From: an uncultured Myxococcales bacterium
GTDB taxonomy: Bacteria; Myxococcota; Myxococcia; Myxococcales; Myxococcaceae
Length of the DNA: 64,000 bases
Assembly (NCBI GenBank): GCA_937980205.1
Contig: CALJKW010000038.1
Location: 31,298-95,297 of the forward strand
Reading direction: 5' to 3'
Shown: positions 56,401 to 64,000 of the stretch, one piece after another
How the letters are laid out: every line of letters starts with the position of its first letter
How positions within the stretch are numbered: position 1 is the stretch's first letter
Notes under the pieces: generated by a model
Databases searched by the model: none
Seen by the model: the letters and a program-made list of their open reading frames with translations, nothing else
What the model was told of the DNA's origin: nothing
Translations under genes and position numbers: made by a program

Positions 56401-59400
56401 GCCGCGGGTGTGCTCGGAGACGTGCTCTCTCGTGCGCCCGACGAGCCGCGCGCCATCGCCGACCTCGTCGCGCTCGTCGGCGAGCCCTCCGTGCGCGAGC
56501 GCGTCGTCGAGCTGCTCTCGCCGGTCTTCAAGGCGAAGGGGCAGGAGCGGCAACGCGCGGCGGTGCTCGAGGCGCTCGTGGTCAGCGGTGACGACCGCTC
56601 GCTGAGGCGCGAGCTCGCCGAGCTGCACGAGGCCATCGGAGATTCGACGCAGGCCTATGCCGGTTACCTGCGGCTCGTGCGCGAGCGGCCGTCCGACGCC
56701 GAGGCGCGCGCGGCGCTCGAGCGGCTCGCGCTCAAGGGGCACCTCGAGGAGGAGCTGGTCGAGGCGTACGACGAACTGCTCGAAGGCAACGTCGACGCCG
56801 CGGCCGGGCTCGCGATGCGCGAGGCGGTCGCCCGCCTGTATGCGGGGCCGCTGAAGCGGCCGGCCGACGCGGTGCGCGCGTGGGAAAAGGTCGCGAAGCT
56901 CGATCGCGGCGCGGTGGCTCCGCTCGTCGCGCTCGAGGAGCTGCACCGCGCGGCAGGCGACTGGGTGCGGCTCGCGGGCGTGCTGCAGAAGAGGGTGCCG
57001 CTGCTGGTCTCGGCCGAGGAGCAGGTCGCGGCCCTGCGGCAGCTCGCCGAGCTCGCGAGCGGCCCACTGCACGACCAGGGGCTGGCCGCCGACGCGTACC
57101 GGCAGATCCTCGAGCGCGCGCCGAAGGACGCCGAGGCGCTGCGTGGGCTCGGCGGCCTGCTCGACGGGTTCGGCAAGCACTCCGACGCCTACCTCGTGCT
57201 GCAGCGGCGGCTCGAGGCGGAGGGCGAAAACGCCGAGCTGCGGCTCAAGCTCGGGCAGCTCGCGATGGGGCCGGTCGGGAAGCCGGTCGAGGCGGTCGAC
57301 CACTTCGCAGCAATCGTTCAGATCGCCGTTCACGCTGAGCGGAGCCCGAAGGGCGCAGTCGAAGCGGCCCCAACTCGTCCGGACGGGCCCACTTCGACTC
57401 CGGCGCCTGCGGCGCCTCCGCTCAGTGTGAACGAAGCCATCGGGGGGCTCGAAGCTCTCCTTCAGCGCGAAGCCGCGCTGCGCCCCCGCATCGCCGCAGT
57501 GCTCGAGCCGGTCTACCGCTCGCGCAACGCAACAGCCCAGCTCGCCGACATGCTGGCGTTGCAGCCGCCAGCCCCCGCGCGGCTCGAAGAGCTCGCGAGC
57601 CTGCGCGAGGCCCTCAAAGACCTCCCCAGCGCGTTCGCGGCGAGGCAGCAGCTCTACGCGGTGGCGCCGGAAGACTCGCGCCTGCGCGGAGAGCTCGAGC
57701 GCGTGGCGGCCGCATCCGGCCAGCTCGAGACGCTCGCCAGCATGTTCCACGCGCGGCTCGAGCACCGCGTCGACGCGGACGAGCGGCTCGACCTGCTCCG
57801 CCGCCTCGGGTCGATTCACCAGCGCCTCGGGCACCGGCGCGCCGCGGCCGAGGCCATCGAAGAGGTCGCGAAGCTCAGACCGATGGAGCCCGAGCCGCTC
57901 GCGATGCTCTGCGAGCTGTACCGGGCCGAGGGGCTCTTCGCGAAGCTGCCGCCGCTGTTGCGCCTGCGCGCCGAGCTGAGCTCGGACGTGAACGACCAGG
58001 TCGCCCTGCTGCTCGAGCTCGCCGCCGTCGCCGAAGAGCACCTGCACGACGACGCGGCGGCGGTCGAGGCGTGCCGCGCCGCAATCGAGCGCGGCGGCTC
58101 GCAGGGGCCGCAGCTGTCGACCCTCGAGCGGCTGCTGGAGAAGTCGGGGCGCTTCGCCGAGCTGCGCGAGCTGTTGCTCGAGCGCGGCGGTGACGCCGTG
58201 CGCATCGCGCTGCTCGAGCACCGGTCGCTCAGAGACGACGCGTCGGCGCTCGAGCGGCTGAAGGGCGTGCTCGGTCGCGATGAGGCTGCGCTGCCCGCGC
58301 TGCTCGAGATGATGCGCGCCGATCGGCCGTCGGCGGCGGAGGCCGCGCGAGTTCTGGAGACTGGCCCCCTCACCCCGGCCCTCTCCCCTGCGGGGGAGAG
58401 GGGGTATCTCGTCGAGGCGCTCGAGGTGCAGGCCGAGTGGGCCTCGGGCGAGGCGCGGTCGGCGCTGCTCCACCGCGTGGCCGACCTGCACGAGAGCGAT
58501 GCGCCGCGCGCGTTCGAAGTGCTCGACCGGCTCTTGCGCGACGCTCCCGACGACGGGCGGGCCTTCGACCGGCTGCTGGCGCTGAAGCTCAACCGGGGCC
58601 TGGCGAAGCTGCTCGGCGACGTGGCTCCCGCGGCGAGCCGCGACACGCAGCGGCGCATGTGGCGCGAGCTGGCGCGGCTGAGGGCCGAGCTCTCCGACCC
58701 GGAAGGCGCGCTCGAGGCCTGGCAGCACGTGCTCGAGCTCGAGCCGAAGAGCCCCGACGCCCTGCTCGCCGCGAGCGCGCTGACCGAGCAGGCCGGCAAG
58801 TGGCCCGAGCTCGTCGACCTGTGCGAGCGACGCCTCGCGCTGGCGAAGACCGACGCCGAGCGCGTCGAGCTGCTCGCGCGCATCGCGTCGCTGCGGAGCG
58901 ATCGCCTCGGCGACGCGTCCGCCGCCTACGACACGTGGCGGCGCCTGCTCGAGCTGCAGCCGCAGAACGCGCTCGCGCTCGAGCGCCTCGACGCGCTGTG
59001 CGTGGCGCTCGAGCGGTGGACCGAGCTGGCCGAGGTGTTGGGCCGCCGCATCGCGCTCGGCGGTGACGGCGCCATCGAGCTGCGCTTGCGGCTCGCGCGC
59101 GTGCGCCGCACGCAGCTCGACAACTCGGCCGGCGCGCTGCCGCTGCTCGGCGAGGTTCTGCAGGAGAACCCCGCGCACGAGGCCGCGCTGCGCGAGCTGC
59201 ACGGCCTCGTCGAAGAGCAGCCGGGCTGGGAGCCCGCCGAGGACCTGCTGCTCGGCGCCCACCGCCGCGCGAAGGACTGGACGCGCCTGGCGCTGAGGCT
59301 CGACGCGTGTGCCGGGCAGGCGCTCAAGAGCGCCAAGCGGCGGGCGCTGTGGCTCGAGCTCGCCGAGCTGCGGCTGGCGCACGAGAACGACCCGCAGCTC

Positions 59401-62400
59401 GCCTTCCTCGCCATGGCCCGCGCCTTCCGCGAGACGCCGGGCGACGCCGCGCTGCGCGCGAAGCTCGCCGAGCTCGCCGAGGCCGCGCACGAGCAGGAGG
59501 CGTTCGGCGCGCTGCTCGACGAGGTGATGCCGCAGCTGCAGCCGGAAGAGGCCGCCGAAGCCTGCCTCACGCTCGGGGGCCTGAGCCTGGGTCCCCTCGA
59601 CGAGCCCGAGCGCGCCGTCGAGCTCTTCCGCCGCGCGCGCCCGACGACGGCGCGGGCGCTGCCCGGCCTCGACGCCGCGCTGACCCGGCTCGAGCGCTGG
59701 GACGAGCTCTTGCCCGTGCTCGAAGAGCGGCTCGCGCTCGAGCCCTCCGAGGAGCTCTTGCTGCGCATCGGCGCGGTCGCCGCCGACCGCCTCGGCGAAG
59801 ACGCGCGCGCGATCGAGGCGTACCGCGCGGTGCTCGCGCGGGCTCCGCGGCACGTGGACGCGGCGCGGGCGCTCGAGGTGCTCTACGAGCGCACCGGCGC
59901 GCGCTCGGCGCTGCTCGACATCCTGGCGCTGCTCGAGACGCTGCTGTCGGGAGTCCAGCGCACGCAGGTGCGGATGAAGGCCGCGCGGCTGTGCGTGAAG
60001 GACGACTACGAGCGCACCATCGCGCTGTGCCGGAAGGTGCTCGAGGAAGACCCGTTGCACGTCGAGGCGTTCGCGCTGCTCTCCGAGCGGCTGCAGGCCG
60101 GCGGGCGGTGGGCCGAGCTGAACACGCTGTTCGAGCAGCGGCTCGCGGTGACCCTCGCGCCGGCCGAGGCCGCGGAGCTCGGCTTCCGTCTCGGCGAGCT
60201 CGCGTACCGCAAGCGCGACGACCTGAAGACCGCCGTGCGCCACTACCGCGGCGTGCTCGAGCGCTCGCCGACGCACGCCGGCGCGCTCGAAGCCCTCGTC
60301 GAGCTGTACGAGAAGACGGGCGAGAGGGCCGAGCTCGCGCGCGTGCTCGAGACGCTCGCGGGCGTGGTGGAAGACGAGGCGCGGCGTCGCGCGCTGCACG
60401 TCAGGCGCGCCGAGGTCGCGGACAGAGACGAAGCAGTGCTGGCTGTTCGCGCCGCTCTGGCCTCCGCTCACGCTGAGCGGAGCCCGAAGGGCGCAGTCGA
60501 AGCGGGCCGAATTCGCCAGAGCGGGCCCACTTCGACTCCGGCGCCTGCGGCGCCTCCGCTCAGTGTGAACGAGTGCGAGCGACTCCGCGCGGTGACCCTA
60601 CGTCTCGAGGCGTGGGCGGAAGCCTCGCAGGTCCTCGCGCTGCTCGCCGAGGCCTCACCTCCGCCGAAGGCCATCACCACGTACTTCGAGCTCGCCGACG
60701 TCGACGAGCGGCGGAGCAACCCGGCCGGCGCCACCGAAGCCCTCGAGCGCATCCTCGCCCTCGACCCCTCGAACCGCACCGCGTACGACCGGGCGAAGAA
60801 GCTGTACGCGGACCAGCCCAAGCCCTGGGTGTCCCTCGCGTCGCGGTACCTGCCGCACCTCAACGGCGAGGAGCTGCTCACGACGCTGGACGCGCTGGCC
60901 GCGCGCCACCACGAGCCCGCCAGCGCGCTCGACTTCGCGACGCGCGCGGCGAAGCTGGACCCCGGCTCCGACGCGCGCCGCGCCACTGCAGAAGCGCTGG
61001 CGACGAAGCAGAAGAAGCTCGACGCGCTCGCCGCCGCGTACCGCGAGACGCTGGGCAGCCTCGGGTTCGGGCCCGCGTATGCGTCGCTCGCGCTCGCGCT
61101 GGCCCGGCTCGAAGACCACGCGCTCGACCAGGTCGACGCGGCGGAGCAGACCCTGCAGGGCCTGCTCGCGCACGACCCGACGAACGGCGCCGCGCTCGAC
61201 GCGCTGGTGCAGCTGTTCGACCGGCGCAACCTCCACGGCCGGGTCGCCGCCGCGCTGGAGCAGAAGCTCGAAGCGACCGAGACGACGGAGCAGCGGGTTC
61301 AGCTCCTCCACCGGCTCGCGCAGCTCCACGAGCAGAAGCTCAAAGACGTTGCCGCCGCGGCCCACGCGCTGCGCCGCCTCGTCGACGCCGCGCCGAGCGA
61401 GCCGAACGCGCGGCTGCTCGTCGACCTGCACCTGCGCCACCGCCAGTGGCCCGAGGCGCTGAACGCGCTGCTGCGGCTGCGCGGCCTGGCTCCGAAGGGC
61501 GCGGCGCAGGCGGCGGTGCAGCTCGAGATCGCCCGGCTGCACGAGCTGCAGCTCTCCGACCTCGACGCCGCCGTCGACGCCTACCTCGAGGCGCTCGAGC
61601 TCGACCCGTCGAGCAGCGATGCGTTCCGCTCGCTCGAGCGGCTGTACGTGAAGCTCGACCGGCCGGCCGAGCTCTTGCGCGCGTACGAGCAGCGCATCGC
61701 CCGCACGCCGAGCCCCGAAGAGAAGCTCGAGCTCCACTACAAGTCCGCCGAGCTCTGGGAGAAGCGGGGCGACGCGGCGCGCGCCGACGAGTCGCTGGCC
61801 GCGGTGGTGAAGCTCGACGGCAATGAGGTGAAGGCGCTCGAGGGCCTCGCCCGCCTGCGCCGCGCCGCGGGCCGGTGGAAGCCGCTCGCCGAGGCGCTGC
61901 AGCAGCACGCGCAGGTCGCCGCGCAGCCGCTGCAGCGCGCGCAGCTCTTCACCGAGCTCGGCTCGGTGCACCTCGAACACTTGAAGGACTCCGCCGCCGC
62001 AGTGAAGGCGTGGTCGAGCGCGCTCGAGCAGGCGCCCGAGCACCGGCCGGCGCTGAAGCTGCTCGCCGCGCTGCACGAGAAGGAGCGCCGCTTCGCCGAC
62101 GCCGCGGCGCTGCTCGCCCGCGAAGCGAAGCTCGAGACGAACGCGGCGGCCCGCGCCGCGCTCCACCACCACCGCGGCGAGCTCTACGAAGACGCGCTGC
62201 ACGACCTCGACCAGGCCCGCGCGGCGTACACCGCGGCGCTCGAGGCGGAAGCCGTGCACCTGCCGTCGCTGCGCCGCCTGCGCGCGATGTTCGCGCGGCT
62301 GGGTGACTGGCCGGCCTACGAGGCGAACCTCGCGCACGAGGCGAAGCGGGCTCCCGAAGCGAAGGACCGGTACGCCGCGGGGCTCGAGCTCGCGCGGCAC

Positions 62401-64000
62401 TTCGTGCAGCGGCAGAAGGCGGCGGCGAAGGCGATCCCGTGGTTCGAGCACGCGCTCGCGACGAAGCCCGACGCGCTCGAGGCCGCGCTGCCGCTCGCCG
62501 ACCTGCTGCTCGCGGCGAAGACGTGGGACCGCGCGGGTGAGGTCTTGAAGGCGGCCGTGGCGCTGCTCGAGCGCGAGCAGCCGACGCGCCCGCGCCTGCT
62601 CGTCGATCGCCTGTGCGAGCTCGCGCTCACGCACCGCGAGCTGAACCAGCCGAGCCTCGCGCTGCACGCGTACTCGCGCGCGGCCCAGCTCGACCCCCAC
62701 GAGCCGCGTGTGCTGCGGTCGCAGATCGAGATGCTCGAGGGCGGCCTGCACATCGCCGAGGCCGCCGAGAAGCTCGAGCTGTTCCTCGAGCACCACGCGC
62801 AGACGCTGCCCCGCACCGAGCGCGCCGGCCTCGCCCTGCACCTCGGCGAGATGTACTGGCGGCTCAAGCGCGAGAAGGAGACGCTGTCGGCCGTCGAGCG
62901 CGCGCTGGACCTCGAGCCGGGCAACCCGGCCGCGCTGACGCTCGGCGCGAAGGCGGCCGACAAGCTCGGGGCGCACGAGAAGGCGGTGCAGCTCAAGCAG
63001 CGCCTCTCCGACGTCTCGGCCGACGACACCCGCTACGCGCTGCTCGTCGAGCTCGCGCGGCAGGCGCACGAGAAGCTGTCGAACCCGACGCGCGCCGTCG
63101 AGGCGCTGCTGGCGGCGCAGAAGCTCAAAGCCCAGTCGAAGGAGGTGCACCAGCTGCTCGCCGCCGCGTACCGCGCGCTCGGTCACAACCGCAAAGCGGC
63201 CGAGGCGGTGCAGGCCGTGCTGCAGCACCCCGAGACGACGCCCGCCGACAAGCGCAGGGAGACGCTCGCCCTCGCCGACCTCTACGGCCGCGCGATGGGA
63301 GAGATCGACCGCGCCGTCGACGTGCTCGAGCGCGCGCTCGACGAGCAGCCGCAGTTCGTCGAAGCGTTCCAGGCCATCGAGGGCATGCTCACCCGCGCGA
63401 AGGACTGGAAGAAGCTCGACGCCATCTACGGGCGCCACGCGGCGCGGCTGGGCTCGGCGGCGGACTCGGCGGCGCAGCGGGCGGCGATGTGGCGCGCGAC
63501 CGGCGAGCTGCGGCTCAAGCAGTTCAAGGACCGCGCGGGCGCGCTCGGGGCGTTCGAGCAGAGCGTGCGGCTCACTCCGAACGACGCGGCCGCGCTCGAG
63601 GCGTTCGCGGCCCTCGCCATCGAGTTCCCGGACAAGGTGAACGACGCGCTCGCGGCGTACCTGCGCGCGCTGCCGAAGAGCCAGGACCCGCAGCGCGCGT
63701 GCGCCGCGTTCGCCCGCATCGCCGAGAAGCGCGGAGACCTCGACACCGCCAGCATCGCCAGCCGCGCCGCGCTGATGCTGTCGAGCACGGGCGGGCAGGG
63801 CGCGGTCGCTCCGCCGAAGTTCAAGAACGTGCTGTCGGAGCAGGCGTGGCGCGACCTGCTCTTGCACCCGCACTGCCGCGGGCCGCTCGCCGAGCTGATG
63901 GCGCTGCTCTGGGACCACGCGGGCGGCCGCTACGCGCTCGGGCTCTCGGACTACAAGCTGCACCCGAAGAAGCACGCGGTCGACCCGCGCACCGCGACGC
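53470..64000 (+). CDS. Giant TPR-repeat protein, 3' end missing
   Basis: Open for at least 3,510 codons from GTG 53470 (MALSEKLRACAAALANRPGD) to the right edge, with no stop seen. It has no signal peptide and no membrane helix. The whole length is alpha-helical tetratricopeptide-like repeats such as ALEAWQHVLELEPKSPDALLAASAL, AIEAYRAVLARAPRHVDAARALEVLYERTG and AVDAYLEALELDPSSSDAFRSLERLY. These form a superhelical scaffold in the cytoplasm. Three palindromic repeats interrupt it in frame (residues about 1287-1321, 1633-1645 and 2334-2367), each giving a Pro/Ala/Ser-rich insert between TPR helices. Very long TPR proteins are known in myxobacteria; the partner is unknown. Two large opposite-strand frames over this gene are artefacts. 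Confidence 0.9.
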   Translation, partial: MALSEKLRACAAALANRPGDPEAVAVLEGLLDAPAERVAAAQFLAPAYERSGNEDGLQRVLGLVAAEAESPRERIEALEALRRLYGRREAWAALVETTEKLAWVEPEVEKQREAWRAAARLHATRLFDEDSALEAWLRLLVVDPSDAEAKNAVRALTAANGRELSGAVAALCAEIVAKSKGHPEAQALLDRLLPPTEALLAALRQLQTSTEPAGLLEDLRRIALRADALEEVADAVEAQSEAVESPAQLTALLRFAARTREELQQPQKAVVLWNDLLASSPRDAEALEHLSKLLGQSGDSKHAGELSVRRAELAGSGALRLQHFVEAAEYFLAANAHEAALSALNDALRLQGPASDAGLIARVQLERGKLLERAGDPSAVGAFAAAVELEPWAAEAAAGLERALGKPLTRVAAARALEPYARRRSSPRQLSQVLAIRAENATSSEQHLELLVELAALYEQLAEPRAALGALIRAFALGPRDERVVGSLERLAFALGANEELLAAYEEHLDKSPDDAGVARKAALLHEQLGNRDEAFAAWERAAAASPRDTALLEQFAQKCRDHGDLARLGRALRWQVAATMDPAAKAKLLRALAHLAEDSLADPAGAAHAWEEVRELQPDDPQVLTTLVRLYEQTNNVAMLSRVVARQLELARAAGSDQLAALALKLARLKLDAPSDEVGALQLLREVLKLEPDNAQAVAALGRLASTPSPLQAEAAALASTALDKLGDYPVVVQILEAQLSTTSGAAARAAILHRISDLQAGPLKEPELAFLAIARALREVPHDGGVLARCIELAEATGSGDELDALLSELGSAQPPGAARAGLFRALARRSDGDAAIAAWSEVLAQLPTDEDARASLAALFEKAGRLVDLAVLQRQRAETASAEERPAALLALAQAQERAGELDEAASTLLGLFALKPGPEALAPLDRVLGQLGRHSERAEVLRRLAAETTDEAMKLTRMLAQARALIAAREPLQAAGVLGDVLSRAPDEPRAIADLVALVGEPSVRERVVELLSPVFKAKGQERQRAAVLEALVVSGDDRSLRRELAELHEAIGDSTQAYAGYLRLVRERPSDAEARAALERLALKGHLEEELVEAYDELLEGNVDAAAGLAMREAVARLYAGPLKRPADAVRAWEKVAKLDRGAVAPLVALEELHRAAGDWVRLAGVLQKRVPLLVSAEEQVAALRQLAELASGPLHDQGLAADAYRQILERAPKDAEALRGLGGLLDGFGKHSDAYLVLQRRLEAEGENAELRLKLGQLAMGPVGKPVEAVDHFAAIVQIAVHAERSPKGAVEAAPTRPDGPTSTPAPAAPPLSVNEAIGGLEALLQREAALRPRIAAVLEPVYRSRNATAQLADMLALQPPAPARLEELASLREALKDLPSAFAARQQLYAVAPEDSRLRGELERVAAASGQLETLASMFHARLEHRVDADERLDLLRRLGSIHQRLGHRRAAAEAIEEVAKLRPMEPEPLAMLCELYRAEGLFAKLPPLLRLRAELSSDVNDQVALLLELAAVAEEHLHDDAAAVEACRAAIERGGSQGPQLSTLERLLEKSGRFAELRELLLERGGDAVRIALLEHRSLRDDASALERLKGVLGRDEAALPALLEMMRADRPSAAEAARVLETGPLTPALSPAGERGYLVEALEVQAEWASGEARSALLHRVADLHESDAPRAFEVLDRLLRDAPDDGRAFDRLLALKLNRGLAKLLGDVAPAASRDTQRRMWRELARLRAELSDPEGALEAWQHVLELEPKSPDALLAASALTEQAGKWPELVDLCERRLALAKTDAERVELLARIASLRSDRLGDASAAYDTWRRLLELQPQNALALERLDALCVALERWTELAEVLGRRIALGGDGAIELRLRLARVRRTQLDNSAGALPLLGEVLQENPAHEAALRELHGLVEEQPGWEPAEDLLLGAHRRAKDWTRLALRLDACAGQALKSAKRRALWLELAELRLAHENDPQLAFLAMARAFRETPGDAALRAKLAELAEAAHEQEAFGALLDEVMPQLQPEEAAEACLTLGGLSLGPLDEPERAVELFRRARPTTARALPGLDAALTRLERWDELLPVLEERLALEPSEELLLRIGAVAADRLGEDARAIEAYRAVLARAPRHVDAARALEVLYERTGARSALLDILALLETLLSGVQRTQVRMKAARLCVKDDYERTIALCRKVLEEDPLHVEAFALLSERLQAGGRWAELNTLFEQRLAVTLAPAEAAELGFRLGELAYRKRDDLKTAVRHYRGVLERSPTHAGALEALVELYEKTGERAELARVLETLAGVVEDEARRRALHVRRAEVADRDEAVLAVRAALASAHAERSPKGAVEAGRIRQSGPTSTPAPAAPPLSVNECERLRAVTLRLEAWAEASQVLALLAEASPPPKAITTYFELADVDERRSNPAGATEALERILALDPSNRTAYDRAKKLYADQPKPWVSLASRYLPHLNGEELLTTLDALAARHHEPASALDFATRAAKLDPGSDARRATAEALATKQKKLDALAAAYRETLGSLGFGPAYASLALALARLEDHALDQVDAAEQTLQGLLAHDPTNGAALDALVQLFDRRNLHGRVAAALEQKLEATETTEQRVQLLHRLAQLHEQKLKDVAAAAHALRRLVDAAPSEPNARLLVDLHLRHRQWPEALNALLRLRGLAPKGAAQAAVQLEIARLHELQLSDLDAAVDAYLEALELDPSSSDAFRSLERLYVKLDRPAELLRAYEQRIARTPSPEEKLELHYKSAELWEKRGDAARADESLAAVVKLDGNEVKALEGLARLRRAAGRWKPLAEALQQHAQVAAQPLQRAQLFTELGSVHLEHLKDSAAAVKAWSSALEQAPEHRPALKLLAALHEKERRFADAAALLAREAKLETNAAARAALHHHRGELYEDALHDLDQARAAYTAALEAEAVHLPSLRRLRAMFARLGDWPAYEANLAHEAKRAPEAKDRYAAGLELARHFVQRQKAAAKAIPWFEHALATKPDALEAALPLADLLLAAKTWDRAGEVLKAAVALLEREQPTRPRLLVDRLCELALTHRELNQPSLALHAYSRAAQLDPHEPRVLRSQIEMLEGGLHIAEAAEKLELFLEHHAQTLPRTERAGLALHLGEMYWRLKREKETLSAVERALDLEPGNPAALTLGAKAADKLGAHEKAVQLKQRLSDVSADDTRYALLVELARQAHEKLSNPTRAVEALLAAQKLKAQSKEVHQLLAAAYRALGHNRKAAEAVQAVLQHPETTPADKRRETLALADLYGRAMGEIDRAVDVLERALDEQPQFVEAFQAIEGMLTRAKDWKKLDAIYGRHAARLGSAADSAAQRAAMWRATGELRLKQFKDRAGALGAFEQSVRLTPNDAAALEAFAALAIEFPDKVNDALAAYLRALPKSQDPQRACAAFARIAEKRGDLDTASIASRAALMLSSTGGQGAVAPPKFKNVLSEQAWRDLLLHPHCRGPLAELMALLWDHAGGRYALGLSDYKLHPKKHAVDPRTAT
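57330..57432. repeat. 103-bp imperfect palindromic element, copy A
   Basis: The ends TCACGCTGAGCGGAG and CTCCGCTCAGTGTGA are inverted repeats with one mismatch, and the inner GTCGAAG and CTTCGAC also pair. It lies in frame in the giant TPR gene and encodes HAERSPKGAVEA, then GPTSTPAPAAPPLSVNE. The central 20-odd bases differ from copy B, as in repeats that spread with variable loops. Confidence 0.85.
58366..58403. repeat. CCCTCTCCCC-type element inside the giant TPR gene
   Basis: CCCCTCACCCCGGCCCTCTC followed by CCCTGCGGGGGAGAGGGG; arms CCCTCTCCCC (58379-58388) and GGGGAGAGGG (58393-58402). It encodes PLTPALSPAGERG in frame. The same coding phase is used by the copy at 38746-38782 (PLPPAPSPAGER). 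Confidence 0.85.
60468..60570. repeat. 103-bp imperfect palindromic element, copy B
   Basis: It matches copy A (57330-57432) over both arms and differs mainly in the central loop. It is the same length to the base and in the same reading frame of the same gene, encoding HAERSPKGAVEA and GPTSTPAPAAPPLSVNE. Confidence 0.85.

Noticed and set aside
52345..60471. A 2,708-codon open frame on the minus strand opposite the giant TPR gene.
   Set aside because: It is an antisense shadow caused by GC-rich third positions. Its translation is Arg/Glu/Leu-rich without family motifs and it runs over rtcB's start and the 52419 gene, while the plus-strand frame gives clear TPR repeats.
60655..63975. A 1,106-codon minus-strand frame near the right edge.
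   Set aside because: Same effect: complementary to TPR codons, with no recognisable domain and no upstream signals.

Overview
The window is a GC-rich stretch of one bacterial chromosome that looks like Myxococcota, most likely near Myxococcaceae/Archangiaceae. The family-level placement is inference. The reasons are the many short lipoproteins with Asp-Ala-Gly or Gly-rich linkers, serine/threonine kinases coupled to sigma factors, a sigma factor of the myxobacteria-restricted TIGR03001 type, a >3,500-residue TPR protein, and very strong third-position GC. That GC bias creates long false open frames opposite real genes. No tRNA, rRNA, CRISPR array, prophage or insertion sequence was seen. This is ordinary, densely packed chromosome with about 50 genes.

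Layout. 1-4180: the 3' end of a TonB-dependent receptor gene followed by three overlapping or abutting lipoprotein genes. 4248-6233: a cation:proton antiporter. 6295-9523: a sigma factor and a kinase that joins an anti-sigma zinc finger to five secretin/CpaC-type N-domain repeats. 9531-14354 (minus): beta-propeller lipoprotein, DUF4331, TPR lipoprotein and HupE-like genes in a row. 14439-20371: a small secreted protein, an S41 protease lipoprotein and a second sigma-kinase pair. 20462-31051: small-molecule and redox enzymes (alpha/beta hydrolase, carotenoid oxygenase, thiolase, Mog, Dcd, cytochrome P450) around a ChrR-like anti-sigma/sigma pair.

31067-45110: lipoproteins, an unusual DUF6929-nucleotidyltransferase fusion, a secreted nuclease, an orphan succinate-dehydrogenase-type membrane protein, a pectinacetylesterase-like protein, an ECF sigma locus with repeated upstream motifs, an isolated atpH, a kelch lipoprotein and a CPBP protease. 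45107-53354: a copper monooxygenase-like lipoprotein, an Hsp70 paralogue, EF-hand and SCP2 proteins, an RpoH-type sigma factor with two AT-rich palindromes in its divergent promoter region, and RtcB. 53470 to the right edge is one giant TPR gene that is still open at base 64000.

Theme. Regulation of the envelope dominates: five sigma factors (6295, 17238, 24714, 39202, 49865), two of them coupled to membrane-anchored kinases and one to a zinc/cupin anti-sigma factor, among many exported proteins. Two families of short palindromic repeats have been tolerated in frame inside genes, three times in the giant TPR gene and twice in the partner gene of the ECF sigma factor. Many genes lack a Shine-Dalgarno sequence and have a TAnnnT hexamer 6-9 bases before the start codon, which suggests leaderless transcripts.
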